Shown here: one piece after another, positions 42,695 through 51,335 of the stretch
Numbering within the stretch: position 1 is the first letter of the stretch
How the letters are laid out: each line of letters begins with the position of its first letter
Notes under the pieces: model-generated
Databases searched by the model: none
What the model saw: only the letters and a program-made list of their open reading frames with translations
What the model was told of the DNA's origin: nothing
Made by a program: the position numbers and the translations under genes
Assembly (NCBI GenBank): GCA_016756725.1
Contig: JAESII010000009.1
Coordinates: 1 to 64,000, forward strand
DNA: 64,000 bases
Source of the DNA: Synergistaceae bacterium
GTDB taxonomy: Bacteria; Synergistota; Synergistia; Synergistales; Aminithiophilaceae
Direction of reading: 5' to 3'

Positions 42695-43597
42695 TCACCT
42701 TCCTATCAGCAGGGGCAAGGCGGCGGCGACGAGGGTGATCAGTGAGAGTGGGGTTGTCGTCGCGAAATGGCAGAAAAGGATGCGCTGGGCCAGTTTCTTC
42801 GGGAAAAGGCCGAACCAGAAGGCGGCGTTCTGACGCAGGGCGCGCGTGACAAGACCGAGCGAGTTGCCCAGCAGAAGGGCAAAAAGAGCTTCGTTTCCCG
42901 AAAGATCTCCCAGGGAAAGACTTGCTCCCGCCGCTGCCAGCGAGGCCGACAGATGGCCGAATCCTGCCGCGGTGATGGTCCACCCGGCCGGGGGAAGGAG
43001 GAAGCCGCCGCCAAGCAGCTCCGTCAGAAACTGTTCCAGATGGGGAACGGCGGTGTGGGCCAGGGCATAGAAGGCCCAGGCCCAGGGCAGGGTGACGACG
43101 ATCCGGCGATAGAGCCCGCGGGAAGGCCGGTGGGAAGGAACCCTTTCTGCAGCACTCTCTTCCGCGCTTCGCCCCATCAGAATCAGGGTGAGCAGGAAGC
43201 GGAGAAAGCTGCGCAAGAGGATGATGACGGCAAAAAGGGTACCCGTCCTTCCGGCCAGACTTGTCGCTAGTGTGACCGTCGTGAGCCAGCGCCTCAGGTA
43301 GCCGGGGAAAGCCAGCGATAGCGTTCCCCAGAGGACTTTTCTGTCCGAAAGGCGCCCCTCCTGATGGGCCGCGGCCAACAGGGCAGCTCCGGCCCGGGAC
43401 GAACCGAGACTGGTAGCCAGGGCGGTCGCGACGACGGGGCCGATGCCGAGCCGTTCCAGGCCAGGCAGAAACCGTCCCAGCAGTCTTTCGGCCAGTCCCA
43501 GCCGCAGCAGTATTTCGCCCAGGAAGAGCCCGAAGAGGACGTTGGCCGTGAGGAGGAGTTCCCCTCTCAGGAGGGGCGTCCAGCCGTCCATCGCCAA
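42695..43597 (-). CDS. Unassigned membrane protein in the B12 operon (nucleoside-recognition-like)
   Basis: 300 aa, very hydrophobic, about 8 predicted membrane helices. Stretches such as TALATSLGSSRAGAALLAAA, GTLSLAFPGYLRRWL and LLLGNSLGLVTRALRQNAAF resemble the nucleoside-recognition (SpmA/Gate-like) membrane family; no known B12 enzyme matches. It sits between cbiL (overlap 31 nt from GTG/ATG 43597, or 25 nt from ATG 43591) and hemA, co-directional and without its own promoter, so a role in corrinoid, cobalt or tetrapyrrole-precursor transport or membrane organisation is a fair inference only. Confidence 0.75.
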   Translation of the reverse strand: MAMDGWTPLLRGELLLTANVLFGLFLGEILLRLGLAERLLGRFLPGLERLGIGPVVATALATSLGSSRAGAALLAAAHQEGRLSDRKVLWGTLSLAFPGYLRRWLTTVTLATSLAGRTGTLFAVIILLRSFLRFLLTLILMGRSAEESAAERVPSHRPSRGLYRRIVVTLPWAWAFYALAHTAVPHLEQFLTELLGGGFLLPPAGWTITAAGFGHLSASLAAAGASLSLGDLSGNEALFALLLGNSLGLVTRALRQNAAFWFGLFPKKLAQRILFCHFATTTPLSLITLVAAALPLLIGR

Positions 43598-44274
43598 AGA
43601 AGGAGCGTCGAGAGATATTCCTCGGCCGCTTCAAGGGCCGGGGTTCCTTCGATGATCTTCTCGTCTTGCAATCCTGCCCGTTCGATGCGGACCATGCGTG
43701 ACCAGGGGCCCGTTCTTGCGACGACGGAGGCGAGGTCCTCTCCAAGAGCCGATGGCTTGTAGAGGGCTGCGGCATCACAAGTCGAGAGAGTTTCCATCAA
43801 GGCTTCGGCGTCGTCCGTTCCAGGTAGGACGGCAAGACGCTCCGTTCCGAGAGCGAGAAAGGCCCCGACTCGGGCAGAGGCCAGGGAGTGAGCGGATACG
43901 CCGGGGACCAGTTCTAGGTCTAGATCAGGGACGATTTTTTTCCACACGCCGTAAAGGTAGGCTGCTGTAGCGTAAAGGGCAGCATCGCCTATGACGGGAA
44001 GGGCGACGGTTTCTCTGCCGTTCCAGAGAGGCCGGATCGTTTCGATCTGTTCAAGGATAGCCTCATCGCGAGCCCCTTCGTCAGTCACCATGGGGAAGAC
44101 AATGGGTTCCATCGCGATATCGAGATGGGCCGAGACGATTTCCTGGGCGACGCTGGGCCTTCCCTTGCGGGAAAGAGGCACGAGGACGAGGTCGGCCTCA
44201 GCGAGGCGTCTCAAAGCCTTGATCGTGACCAGTTCCGGGTCACCGGGGCCGACGCCGATGGCGACGAGTTTCAT
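43567..44274 (-). CDS. cbiL: Cobalt-factor II / precorrin-2 C20-methyltransferase
   Basis: 235 aa SAM-dependent methylase of the cobalt-early pathway. VAIGVGPGDPELVTIKALRR is the N-terminal SAM motif; LVLVPLSRKGRPSVAQEIV and ALPVIGDAALYATAAYL then LVPGVSAHSLASARVG are CbiL-specific. ATG overlaps the cbiJ stop. Confidence 0.95.
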   Translation of the reverse strand: MKLVAIGVGPGDPELVTIKALRRLAEADLVLVPLSRKGRPSVAQEIVSAHLDIAMEPIVFPMVTDEGARDEAILEQIETIRPLWNGRETVALPVIGDAALYATAAYLYGVWKKIVPDLDLELVPGVSAHSLASARVGAFLALGTERLAVLPGTDDAEALMETLSTCDAAALYKPSALGEDLASVVARTGPWSRMVRIERAGLQDEKIIEGTPALEAAEEYLSTLLLWRWTAGRPS

Positions 44275-45071
44275 GACCGTTTCTCCCCTTTCTGGCTCCG
44301 TCCTTTAATGTTTTCTGTCTCTCCTTGTCGCAGCTTCTCAAGGAGGGTCCCGTCGTCGAGAGCTCCCGGATCGTCCTGGCGGCGGGCGATGACGATCAGG
44401 GGGATCGATAGGGCCGCTGCCGCTTCGGCCTTGGCTTCCATGCCGCCTTCACGGCCCGAATCCTTGCAGAGGAGACAGGTCGCCCTGCTTTCGGCCAGGA
44501 TGGCCTGCTCCAGCTGTTTTCCCGGAGCTCCCCAGAGAGCGACGATTTCCGGCGGCTCCAATCCCGCCCGCCGAGCTCTGGCGAGGCTTTCCTCTGTGGG
44601 AAGAACGCGGGCCCGAAGAGGGCGGCGTTTTCGGCGCAGGAGAGGTACCAAAATGTCCAGGAGCTTGACGCCGACGGCGAGAAAGACGAGGCCACCCTCT
44701 CCTGTTCGGGCCGTTGCCGCCTCTGCTGCCTCTTCCGGGCCCGAAGCCAGGAGAGCTCCGGGAGGAACAAGGCTGGGGCGCTGGAGCGCGAGGCATCGAA
44801 GGCCGTTCTCCTTTGCCGCAGTCCGGAAGATTTCTTTCGCTTCGAAAGCGAAAGGGTGGGCTCCGTCAATGGCGACGTCGAAGGCTTCTTCTTGAAGCAG
44901 TTCCATCCAGAGTCTTTTGTCCCGTCGGCCGACGAGAGCCCTGGCTCCTGGTGGAACGGTAGTGAGCCCCTCAGAGGAGGCAACAGATAGGGTCACCTCA
45001 TGTCCCTCCTTCAGGAGCGCCTCGGCGAGCCTTTTCGCCGAGGCATTGCCGCCGAGAAGGAGTGTTTTCAA
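44271..45071 (-). CDS. cbiJ: Cobalt-precorrin-6A reductase
   Basis: 266 aa. NAD(P)H-dependent reduction of the corrin macrocycle. LLLGGNASAKRLAEALLKEG (nucleotide fold), DVAIDGAHPFAFEAKEIF, LRCLALQRPSLVPPG, GLVFLAVGVKLLDILVPLL and LLCKDSGREGGMEAKAEAA are CbiJ/CobK blocks. The C-terminal 20 residues (NIKGRSQKGEKRS) are a basic tail. Start is TTG 45071, overlapping the cbiGH stop. Confidence 0.94.
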   Translation of the reverse strand: MKTLLLGGNASAKRLAEALLKEGHEVTLSVASSEGLTTVPPGARALVGRRDKRLWMELLQEEAFDVAIDGAHPFAFEAKEIFRTAAKENGLRCLALQRPSLVPPGALLASGPEEAAEAATARTGEGGLVFLAVGVKLLDILVPLLRRKRRPLRARVLPTEESLARARRAGLEPPEIVALWGAPGKQLEQAILAESRATCLLCKDSGREGGMEAKAEAAAALSIPLIVIARRQDDPGALDDGTLLEKLRQGETENIKGRSQKGEKRS

Positions 45072-46771
45072 GCCCCTTCCCTCCTCTCGGCGTCGTAGCC
45101 GCGTCTGTCGACGAGCTGTGTGCCGCCAAGACGCGCACCGAGGGGAGGAAGGAAAAGGAGCGTCGTCATGTCCACGTCGTTTTCCGTCAGTTCTGGCAGG
45201 GGCAGAGAGCGCAGGGATTCGTCTTTCCTTCCGGCGTTCTTGACGAGGAAGACGATCTGGCGGTCGGCGAAAAGGCGTCTCACCTCGGCAAGTTTCTCCG
45301 CCAGTCCCCGGCGGACGGGGTTGTAGAGGGCAACCGCCAGTCCTCCCGTGGCGGCTCCCTTGAGGGCGCGCACCACATCAGGCCAGGGTTGGAGGTAGTC
45401 GGAAAGGGAGATGCAGCTCAGGCCGTTTGTGTAGGGAGCTCCCAGAAGGGGCGCGGCGGCCTGAAAGGCCGAAAGGCCAGGGACAAGCCTCACGGGGATC
45501 TCCCCGGCGAGGTTCAGGGCCAATCCTGCCATGCCGAAAAGAACGGGGTCTCCGCCCGAGATCAGGGCTACGGCGTAACCTTTGCCTGCAAGAGCCAGGG
45601 CGACGCGGACGCGGCGTTCCTCTTCCCCCATGGAGAAGGAATGGACGATCTTGCCCTCTCGGAGTCGGTTGGGGAGGCGATCGAGATAGGGTTTGTAACC
45701 GACAAGCACGTCGGATTCTTGGAGAACCATTTCGGCTTCGCCGGTGAGGAAGCGGGAGTCCCCAGGTCCTGTGCCGACAATGGCCAGCCCTCCTTGAAAG
45801 GTCGGTCTTTCGGCGGCGAAAGCGACGGTGACGCCATCGACCTTGATGCGAGGTGCCAGAAGGCGGCCGTATCGGGCGGCACAGGGTTCGGCCACTCCGG
45901 GCAGACCAAGGTGGCGGCTTGCGGCGCTGGGGGAGAAGATCCCTTCGACGGAGGCGATGTCTTCCTTCGAAAGACGCTGGAAAGGCAGACGGAGCGCGGC
46001 GGCTGCAGAGGCGAAACCGCAATCGTCGGCTCTTTCACCGATCGTGGCGATCCGGCACAGACTCTCCCTGCGGAGTCCCAGTCGTCTTGCCCCTTCACTT
46101 AGGGCCTCAAGTATCTGGCCTTCGGTTGTACCGGGACGACAGCCCAGACCTGCCGTAACAAGAGGGGGAACGAGCTGGCACTGGTTCGGGTTCAGATGGA
46201 ACTCGCCCCAGGAAATGAGAACATCGGCTTTTTCCGGGACCTCACCTGGATGGTAGCCCCAGGGGAGGGGGAGGTCGGCGTTCAGGCGGCTATCGATGAA
46301 ACAGGAGAGCCTCTCGCCGTCGACGAGGCGCCCGCTGAGGTAGGGCAGGGCCTCCCTGCCGATGAGGGTCCAGCCCATCCGGCGGGCGAACAGGTCGGGA
46401 GCGGTCAACCCTCTGCGGTCTGTCGCAGTCGTTCCATGGCAGGGGACGCCGAGGATTGCCGCACATCGCCGAGCCAGATCGAGCCCGCCGGCGAGGTGGC
46501 TACCGAGGAGGGGGAGGACGAAGGCGCCGTCTTCGGGAATGACGATGAGAGCCGGATCGCTGCCCTTGTCGCGCAAAAGAGGTGCCGCGAGCCGGATCAG
46601 GATTGCGGCGGCACCGATGGCAATGAAAGCTTCCGCTTCATCCCACCGGTCTTCGATGGACGTCGCCTCTTTCCCGGAGAGCAGCGTCGCTCCCAAGGGC
46701 GCCGCCAGTGCTGAGGCCACATCGAGACCTCTTGAGCTGAAAGGGAGGACGAAAAGAGCTTTGTCACTCAT
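45068..46771 (-). CDS. cbiGH: Fused CbiG-CbiH: cobalt-precorrin-5A hydrolase and precorrin-3B C17-methyltransferase
   Basis: 567 aa. Residues 1 to about 330 are CbiG, which opens the delta-lactone and releases acetaldehyde (IGAAAILIRLAAPLL, GAFVLPLLGSHLAGG, then LGCRPGTTEGQILEAL). From about 333 is CbiH, a SAM methylase contracting the ring (LAIVGTGPGDSRFLTGEAE, DVLVGYKPYLDRL, ALISGGDPVLFGMAGLAL, LVPGLSAFQAAAPLLGAP). Order G-then-H makes consecutive activities a single polypeptide. Overlaps cbiF by 8 nt. Confidence 0.94.
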   Translation of the reverse strand: MSDKALFVLPFSSRGLDVASALAAPLGATLLSGKEATSIEDRWDEAEAFIAIGAAAILIRLAAPLLRDKGSDPALIVIPEDGAFVLPLLGSHLAGGLDLARRCAAILGVPCHGTTATDRRGLTAPDLFARRMGWTLIGREALPYLSGRLVDGERLSCFIDSRLNADLPLPWGYHPGEVPEKADVLISWGEFHLNPNQCQLVPPLVTAGLGCRPGTTEGQILEALSEGARRLGLRRESLCRIATIGERADDCGFASAAAALRLPFQRLSKEDIASVEGIFSPSAASRHLGLPGVAEPCAARYGRLLAPRIKVDGVTVAFAAERPTFQGGLAIVGTGPGDSRFLTGEAEMVLQESDVLVGYKPYLDRLPNRLREGKIVHSFSMGEEERRVRVALALAGKGYAVALISGGDPVLFGMAGLALNLAGEIPVRLVPGLSAFQAAAPLLGAPYTNGLSCISLSDYLQPWPDVVRALKGAATGGLAVALYNPVRRGLAEKLAEVRRLFADRQIVFLVKNAGRKDESLRSLPLPELTENDVDMTTLLFLPPLGARLGGTQLVDRRGYDAERREGA

Positions 46772-47540
46772 CGCCCGTTCCTCCCGGGCGGAACCCGTGG
46801 GAGAAGGAGCGGTCGTAGAGACAGCTCCTCCCTCCCGAGGGTTGGAGGCAGTCGCCGACGATGAGAAGCGCGTGGTTTTCGATGGAGGCCTCCTCCATGG
46901 CTTGCGGGAGGTCGGTCAGAGAGGTCCTGATGATCCGTTCGTCGGGCCAGGTAGCCCGGTAGACACAGGCTGCCGGCGTCGTTTTGCTGCGGCCTGCCGC
47001 AATCAGGTCGTCGACGACGGCCTGAGCTTGGCCGGAGCTTAGGAAGAGGACGAGCGTCGAGCCGTGGGCGGCGAGGCGATCAAGGGATTCTTCGTCAGGA
47101 ACGGGCGTTCTTCCCTTGCGACGGCTGCAGATGACCGTCTGGGTGCCTCCGGGAATGGTGTATTCGATGGCCAGCCGGGCCGCCGCCGCCTGGAAACTGC
47201 TGACGCCAGGCACGATGGAAACGGCGATGCCCTGACGGCCCAGCAGGGTGATCTGTTCGGCAATGGCTCCGTAGAGGCTGGGGTCGCCGGTATGGAGACG
47301 GACCACCTTCTGCCCGGCCTCAGCGGCCGCGACCATGATGTTGATCTGGGTCTCAAGGTCGATGGAGGCCGAATCGACAAGGCGACAGTCTTTGCTGCAC
47401 CAGTCGAGAATGGCCGGGGAAACGAGACTGCCGGCGTAGAGGACGAGATCGGCCTTTTCGAGAAGATCTCGGCCGAGGACGGTGATGAGGCGGGGATCGC
47501 CGGGACCGGCCCCGACAAAAGAGACGGAATGTCCCGTCAT
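46764..47540 (-). CDS. cbiF: Cobalt-precorrin-4 C11-methyltransferase
   Basis: 258 aa. SAM methylase: VSFVGAGPGDPRLITVLGRD, DLVLYAGSLVSPAIL, VVRLHTGDPSLYGAIAEQI and VPGVSSFQAAAARLAIEYT are specific to CbiF/CobM. ATG 47540 is chosen over an upstream in-frame ATG (47573) because AGGAGG lies 7 nt before it and it forms an ATGA overlap with cbiT. Confidence 0.96.
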   Translation of the reverse strand: MTGHSVSFVGAGPGDPRLITVLGRDLLEKADLVLYAGSLVSPAILDWCSKDCRLVDSASIDLETQINIMVAAAEAGQKVVRLHTGDPSLYGAIAEQITLLGRQGIAVSIVPGVSSFQAAAARLAIEYTIPGGTQTVICSRRKGRTPVPDEESLDRLAAHGSTLVLFLSSGQAQAVVDDLIAAGRSKTTPAACVYRATWPDERIIRTSLTDLPQAMEEASIENHALLIVGDCLQPSGGRSCLYDRSFSHGFRPGGTGDE

Positions 47541-48136
47541 GAGCGTTCCTCCTTTTTGATGTCCTTGTCGCACCAGATCAGATAGGCCGGATTGCCGCCC
47601 TCGAACATCCAGGATGGCCCGAGCTTTCTGCCCTGGGCGGGAAAGATGTTCCAGGCCCCGGCAGCCCCCAGTTTCTCCAGAATCGTCAGTGCCGCCAGAG
47701 CCGTTTCGGGAAGAACTGCAGAAAGGACGAGACGTCCGCCCTGAAGCATCTTGTCCCAGAGGGAGACGAGAATTGCCTCCAGGTGCGGGCCGTGTCCTCC
47801 GACGAAAGCCCGCGAGACAGCCGGCAGCGGGATCAATCCCTCCGGTGCCGCTTCGGGGAAAAGGTTGACCCGGTCGGTGAGACCGAAGCGCCGAAGGTTG
47901 TTTTCCGTCGTTTCCCGCGCCTTCTGTGAGGGCTCGAGGGCCCAGATCTTGCCCCCAGGTCCGACGGCCTCAGCCAGAGTGACCGTCACACCACCCGAAC
48001 CGGTGCCCACTTCAATGACTTCCTGCCCCTCAAGAGGCGCGAGCAATCCCACAAGAAGGGCACGCAGAGGTGCTTTCGTGAGGGGGACGCCGTCACTGCG
48101 GCAAAAGAGCGCGTCGTCACGCAGGATGAGGCTCAT
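47537..48136 (-). CDS. cbiT: Cobalt-precorrin-6B C15-methyltransferase (decarboxylating)
   Basis: 199 aa. Class I SAM methylase: TKAPLRALLVGLLAPLEGQ, VIEVGTGSGGVTVTLAEAVG (motif I), WALEPSQKARETTENNLRRF and AFVGGHGPHLEAIL. It methylates C15 and decarboxylates the C12 acetate. ATG 48136 forms an ATGA overlap with cbiE; the frame stays open upstream within cbiE but only as a shadow. Confidence 0.95.
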   Translation of the reverse strand: MSLILRDDALFCRSDGVPLTKAPLRALLVGLLAPLEGQEVIEVGTGSGGVTVTLAEAVGPGGKIWALEPSQKARETTENNLRRFGLTDRVNLFPEAAPEGLIPLPAVSRAFVGGHGPHLEAILVSLWDKMLQGGRLVLSAVLPETALAALTILEKLGAAGAWNIFPAQGRKLGPSWMFEGGNPAYLIWCDKDIKKEERS

Positions 48137-48750
48137 CGTCCGGTGACCCAGAGGAGTGCCAGCCGTCCTGCCGGTTCGAGAGAAGCCAAACCGCCGAGAG
48201 TGCCCTCGAAGAGTCGTTCCGTGGAAAGGCCGAGATCCCAGCCGAGAACGGCCTGACAGTGAGATCCCAGAGAGCCGGCGATTTCGTCGATCTGGGCCGG
48301 TACGGCTAAGGCCTCGCCGAGAAGGAAGACGACTTCTCCCGGCGGAAGGTCCTCGCTGAGGGGTCTGCCATGAAGGGAAACCGTCGGCACCGAAGCCCAG
48401 TCCCGCCTGAGTCTGGCAGCGAGGATCTGAAGGCTCGAAATGCCGGGAATCCATCGGACTCTTTCGCCGAAATAACGGGCCAAAGAGGAGGCGAGGCTGA
48501 AATATCCGGTATCGCCGCTGACGAGTAGGGCCACGTCGTCGCCGTCACCCAGCTCTTCAAGGCGATGCTGGAGATCGGACAACGACGGCAGGTCCTCAAG
48601 GGATGTCCCTGGAGGAAGGAGAGGAGCAAATCGCCTGTCTCCGATGAAGCGTGTGACCTCGCCGAGGACCTTTCGGGCCAGAGGTGTCAGGTATTCCTCT
48701 GATCCAGGTCCCATGGCGACACACCAGATGATGCCTCGCCCTGTGTTCAT
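48133..48750 (-). CDS. cbiE: Cobalt-precorrin-7 C5-methyltransferase
   Basis: 205 aa. SAM methylase with WCVAMGPGSEEYLTPLARKVL, VALLVSGDTGYFSLASSLA, WIPGISSLQILAARLRRDWA and VSLHGRP, the typical CbiE sequence. CbiE and CbiT, fused as CobL in the aerobic pathway, are separate overlapping genes here. Confidence 0.95.
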   Translation of the reverse strand: MNTGRGIIWCVAMGPGSEEYLTPLARKVLGEVTRFIGDRRFAPLLPPGTSLEDLPSLSDLQHRLEELGDGDDVALLVSGDTGYFSLASSLARYFGERVRWIPGISSLQILAARLRRDWASVPTVSLHGRPLSEDLPPGEVVFLLGEALAVPAQIDEIAGSLGSHCQAVLGWDLGLSTERLFEGTLGGLASLEPAGRLALLWVTGR

Positions 48751-49841
48751 GGCTCGACCTCCAGGCGTGGGATCAGTTCATTTACGGCCTTCGAGTGAGA
48801 GACGACACGGTCGGGCAGGGTGAAAAGGACGACGCCGACCTGATGGAGGTTGGGTGCCGCAAGGGCAATTTTGGTCGCGGCTCGCTCAGCCGCAGCCGCA
48901 AGGGCTGATTCTCTCCAGGGGCGACCCCGAGAGGTCGTGACGGCTTCGTCGAGGGTGTTGGCCTCCAGAATGGAATTCACCTCCGATGAGGTGGCTCCCT
49001 CGCGGGCTGCGAGGGCGGCAAAGGTCTCCCGTCGGCCGTCGCTGTAGCGGCTGTGGGTGTGGAGGGTGCCGCCGGCAACCTTCATCAGCTTGCCCACCTG
49101 GCCGACGACAAGAAGGCTCTTTACCGGCAGTTCGGCGATCTTTTCCAAGGTGAAACCGATGTAGTTGCTTATGGTGACGATCCGTTTCTCAACGATCTTG
49201 AGATTCCTGGCGACGGCCCGACCGTAGTTGCCGGGAACGAGGCAAAGATCGACACAACCTTCGGCGCAGCGGACGGCCAATTCACTGTGAATGGTCGCTA
49301 CCAGCGCTTCATCGCTCATGGGGACGACGAGCCCGCGCGTACCCAGGATGGAGAGGCCGCCGACGATGCCGAGACGGGGATTGAACGTCTTTTCAGCCTT
49401 CTCTTCCCCGCCGGGAATGGAGAGGGTCACCTCCAGGCCGACGTGAGGAGGCAAGAGCGGAAGCAAGTGGCTCATCAGCAGTTCTCTCGGTCCAGGGTTG
49501 ATGGCCGGTTCGCCGACGGCAAGAGGGAGTCCGGGTCTTGTGATCCGCCCCACGCCGGGCCCGGCAAGCAGAGTGATTCCCTTCCTGTCTGTGTATCTCA
49601 ACGAGGCGACGACGGCAAGCCCCGACGTGATGTCGGGGTCGTCGCCGCCATCCTTGATGACCCAGGCCTCGGCTCCCTCCTGGGTACGCCGGATGGCGGC
49701 GATGGGAATGGGAACCTTCAGGCCCTGAGGCAAGGTGATTTCGACAGTGTCCTGTCCTTCGCCGCGGAGCCAGAGCAGGGCTCCCAAAGCTGCTGCCGTT
49801 GCTGCAGTTCCAGTGGAAAATCCGTACCGGAGGCTCTTCAT
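48747..49841 (-). CDS. cbiD: Cobalt-precorrin-5B C1-methyltransferase CbiD
   Basis: 364 aa. Methylates C1 in the anaerobic pathway; unrelated to the other methylases. RYGFSTGTAATAAALGALLW at the N-terminus, PGVGRITRPGLPLAVGEPAINPG, ISNYIGFTLEKIAELPVKSLLVVGQVGKL and AGGTLHTHSRYSDGR are family blocks. Its presence, with CbiG and CbiK, marks the cobalt-early route. ATG overlaps the cbiC stop. Confidence 0.96.
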   Translation of the reverse strand: MKSLRYGFSTGTAATAAALGALLWLRGEGQDTVEITLPQGLKVPIPIAAIRRTQEGAEAWVIKDGGDDPDITSGLAVVASLRYTDRKGITLLAGPGVGRITRPGLPLAVGEPAINPGPRELLMSHLLPLLPPHVGLEVTLSIPGGEEKAEKTFNPRLGIVGGLSILGTRGLVVPMSDEALVATIHSELAVRCAEGCVDLCLVPGNYGRAVARNLKIVEKRIVTISNYIGFTLEKIAELPVKSLLVVGQVGKLMKVAGGTLHTHSRYSDGRRETFAALAAREGATSSEVNSILEANTLDEAVTTSRGRPWRESALAAAAERAATKIALAAPNLHQVGVVLFTLPDRVVSHSKAVNELIPRLEVEP

Positions 49842-50467
49842 CGGGTTTTGTCCAAGGCCAGGCGGAGGAGGGCGTTGACGGCAGCGGCGCAGAGGTTGGA
49901 TCCTCCTCGGGGGCCTCGGAGGGCGAGAGCGGGCAGTCCCGAGAAGAGCAAGCGCTCCTTGCTCTCTGCCGCTCCGACGAAGCCGACGGGCATGGCGACG
50001 ACAGCCCTGACGGGAGCTCCCTCGGCAGCCCGGTCGAGGAGTCGAAAGAGGGCCGTCGGAGCATTGCCGAAGGCGAAGAGGGTGATCCCCTCGGCGAGGG
50101 CCCTGTCAATGGCTGCCATGGCGCGAGTCTGCCCTGATTGGACGGCAAGACGGGACACCTGATCGTCGTGGATGTAGGAAAGGGGGTTCAAGCCGGCTTT
50201 TTGCCGGAGGCCAGGGGAGATTCCTGAAGCGACCATGGAGACGTCGCAAAAAAGGGGCCCCCCCTCGGCAAAGAGGCGGGCGATCTCGACCAGGGGGCGG
50301 GTGGCTGTGACGAGGTTGGCCAGGGAGAAATCTGCCGATGCGTGGACGACACGCCTCACGAGAGGTAGCAGGTCTTCAGTGATGCCATAGGAGGAAAGGA
50401 CGGAGTCGATGAGATCGAGACTCGCCTCTTCGATCCTTTCGGGATGGTGCAGGTAGGTGTCAGTCAC
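49838..50467 (-). CDS. cbiC: Cobalt-precorrin-8X methylmutase
   Basis: 209 aa. Moves the C11 methyl to C12 to form cobyrinate. The catalytic His lies in VRRVVHASADFSLANLV; FCDVSMVASGISP, LAVQSGQTRAMAAIDRA and AVVAMPVGFVGAAESKERLL are diagnostic. GTG start overlaps the stop of the substrate-binding protein gene. Confidence 0.96.
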   Translation of the reverse strand: MTDTYLHHPERIEEASLDLIDSVLSSYGITEDLLPLVRRVVHASADFSLANLVTATRPLVEIARLFAEGGPLFCDVSMVASGISPGLRQKAGLNPLSYIHDDQVSRLAVQSGQTRAMAAIDRALAEGITLFAFGNAPTALFRLLDRAAEGAPVRAVVAMPVGFVGAAESKERLLFSGLPALALRGPRGGSNLCAAAVNALLRLALDKTR

Positions 50468-51335
50468 GGCCGTAGGCCTCCTTCGGGGGGTAAAAGATCT
50501 CCAACAACCTCAGCCCGCCCTTCTCCAAACCCAGCAGAGAAGGGCGGCTCATGAGCCCCTCTTCGATGGTTTCGATCCTCACATCTCCGAAGGCCTTCAT
50601 CCACGGACGCGATCGGATCTCTTCCACGGTGGAGCGGTTCATCGTTCCCTGTTGGACAAGGTAAATGTCCAGTCCCAGGTGGCTGTTCTTCAGAAGACGC
50701 TCCACGCCCCAGCTCATGATCGTCTTTGTCGAGTTGCCCTCGCCGGCGGCGATGTTCTCTCCACCGGCCAGAGCGATGAGGCCCGATGGCCAGGACCCTG
50801 GAGCGCAGGTGTGAAGGCGGTCCGCCGTTGCCTCCAGAAAAACCCTGGGGCGCTCCCTGTCTTGCCGTCTGCGGCCGGCTTCCCGTCCCAGCCTTTCGCG
50901 GATCGCCCTCACGCGAGCCAGAGCCTCTCGGCCATCGATGGCCAGGGCGTCAGCTAAAGTGACAAGGTAGCCGTCAAAGGCATCCCAAAGGGGCGGGTCC
51001 AGGCAGAGCAGTCTGACGCCTGCCTGGTCAAGAGTCTTGGCCAGGCTAGGGTTCAGTGCCAGGGTGAAGGTGCGCACGATGACGAGATCGGGCTTGAGGG
51101 AGAGAATCCGTTCTCCTCCCACTTTTGCAGGCAGGCGCGGAAGATGGGGGAGAAGGTCTTTGTCGTCGCTGGCCGAAAGCGCAATCAGCCGATCTCCCGC
51201 TCCGAGGGCGACGATGTTCTCGCTGTGGCCAGGGTAAAGCGAGACGATCCTGCAAGGTGCCTGGTTTCCTTGGCTTGCCCCGAGAGGTAAGCCAAGGACA
51301 AGGACGCCGAGACTCAGGGCGATGAAGCGTGCCAT
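50460..51335 (-). CDS. Periplasmic corrinoid/metal-chelate binding protein (BtuF-like)
   Basis: 291 aa with signal peptide (ALSLGVLVLGLPLGAS). Class III solute-binding fold: RIVSLYPGHSENIVALGAGDRLIALS, ILSLKPDLVIVRTF, AGVRLLCLDPPLWDAFDGYL, and a C-terminal WMKAFGDVRIETIEEG. It works with the FecCD-type permease and ATPase immediately upstream. Cobalamin or cobinamide is favoured by the riboswitch-controlled context, but iron-siderophore or cobalt chelates are possible. ATG 51335 follows AAAGGGG and overlaps the ATPase gene by 22 nt. Confidence 0.88.
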   Translation of the reverse strand: MARFIALSLGVLVLGLPLGASQGNQAPCRIVSLYPGHSENIVALGAGDRLIALSASDDKDLLPHLPRLPAKVGGERILSLKPDLVIVRTFTLALNPSLAKTLDQAGVRLLCLDPPLWDAFDGYLVTLADALAIDGREALARVRAIRERLGREAGRRRQDRERPRVFLEATADRLHTCAPGSWPSGLIALAGGENIAAGEGNSTKTIMSWGVERLLKNSHLGLDIYLVQQGTMNRSTVEEIRSRPWMKAFGDVRIETIEEGLMSRPSLLGLEKGGLRLLEIFYPPKEAYGRD

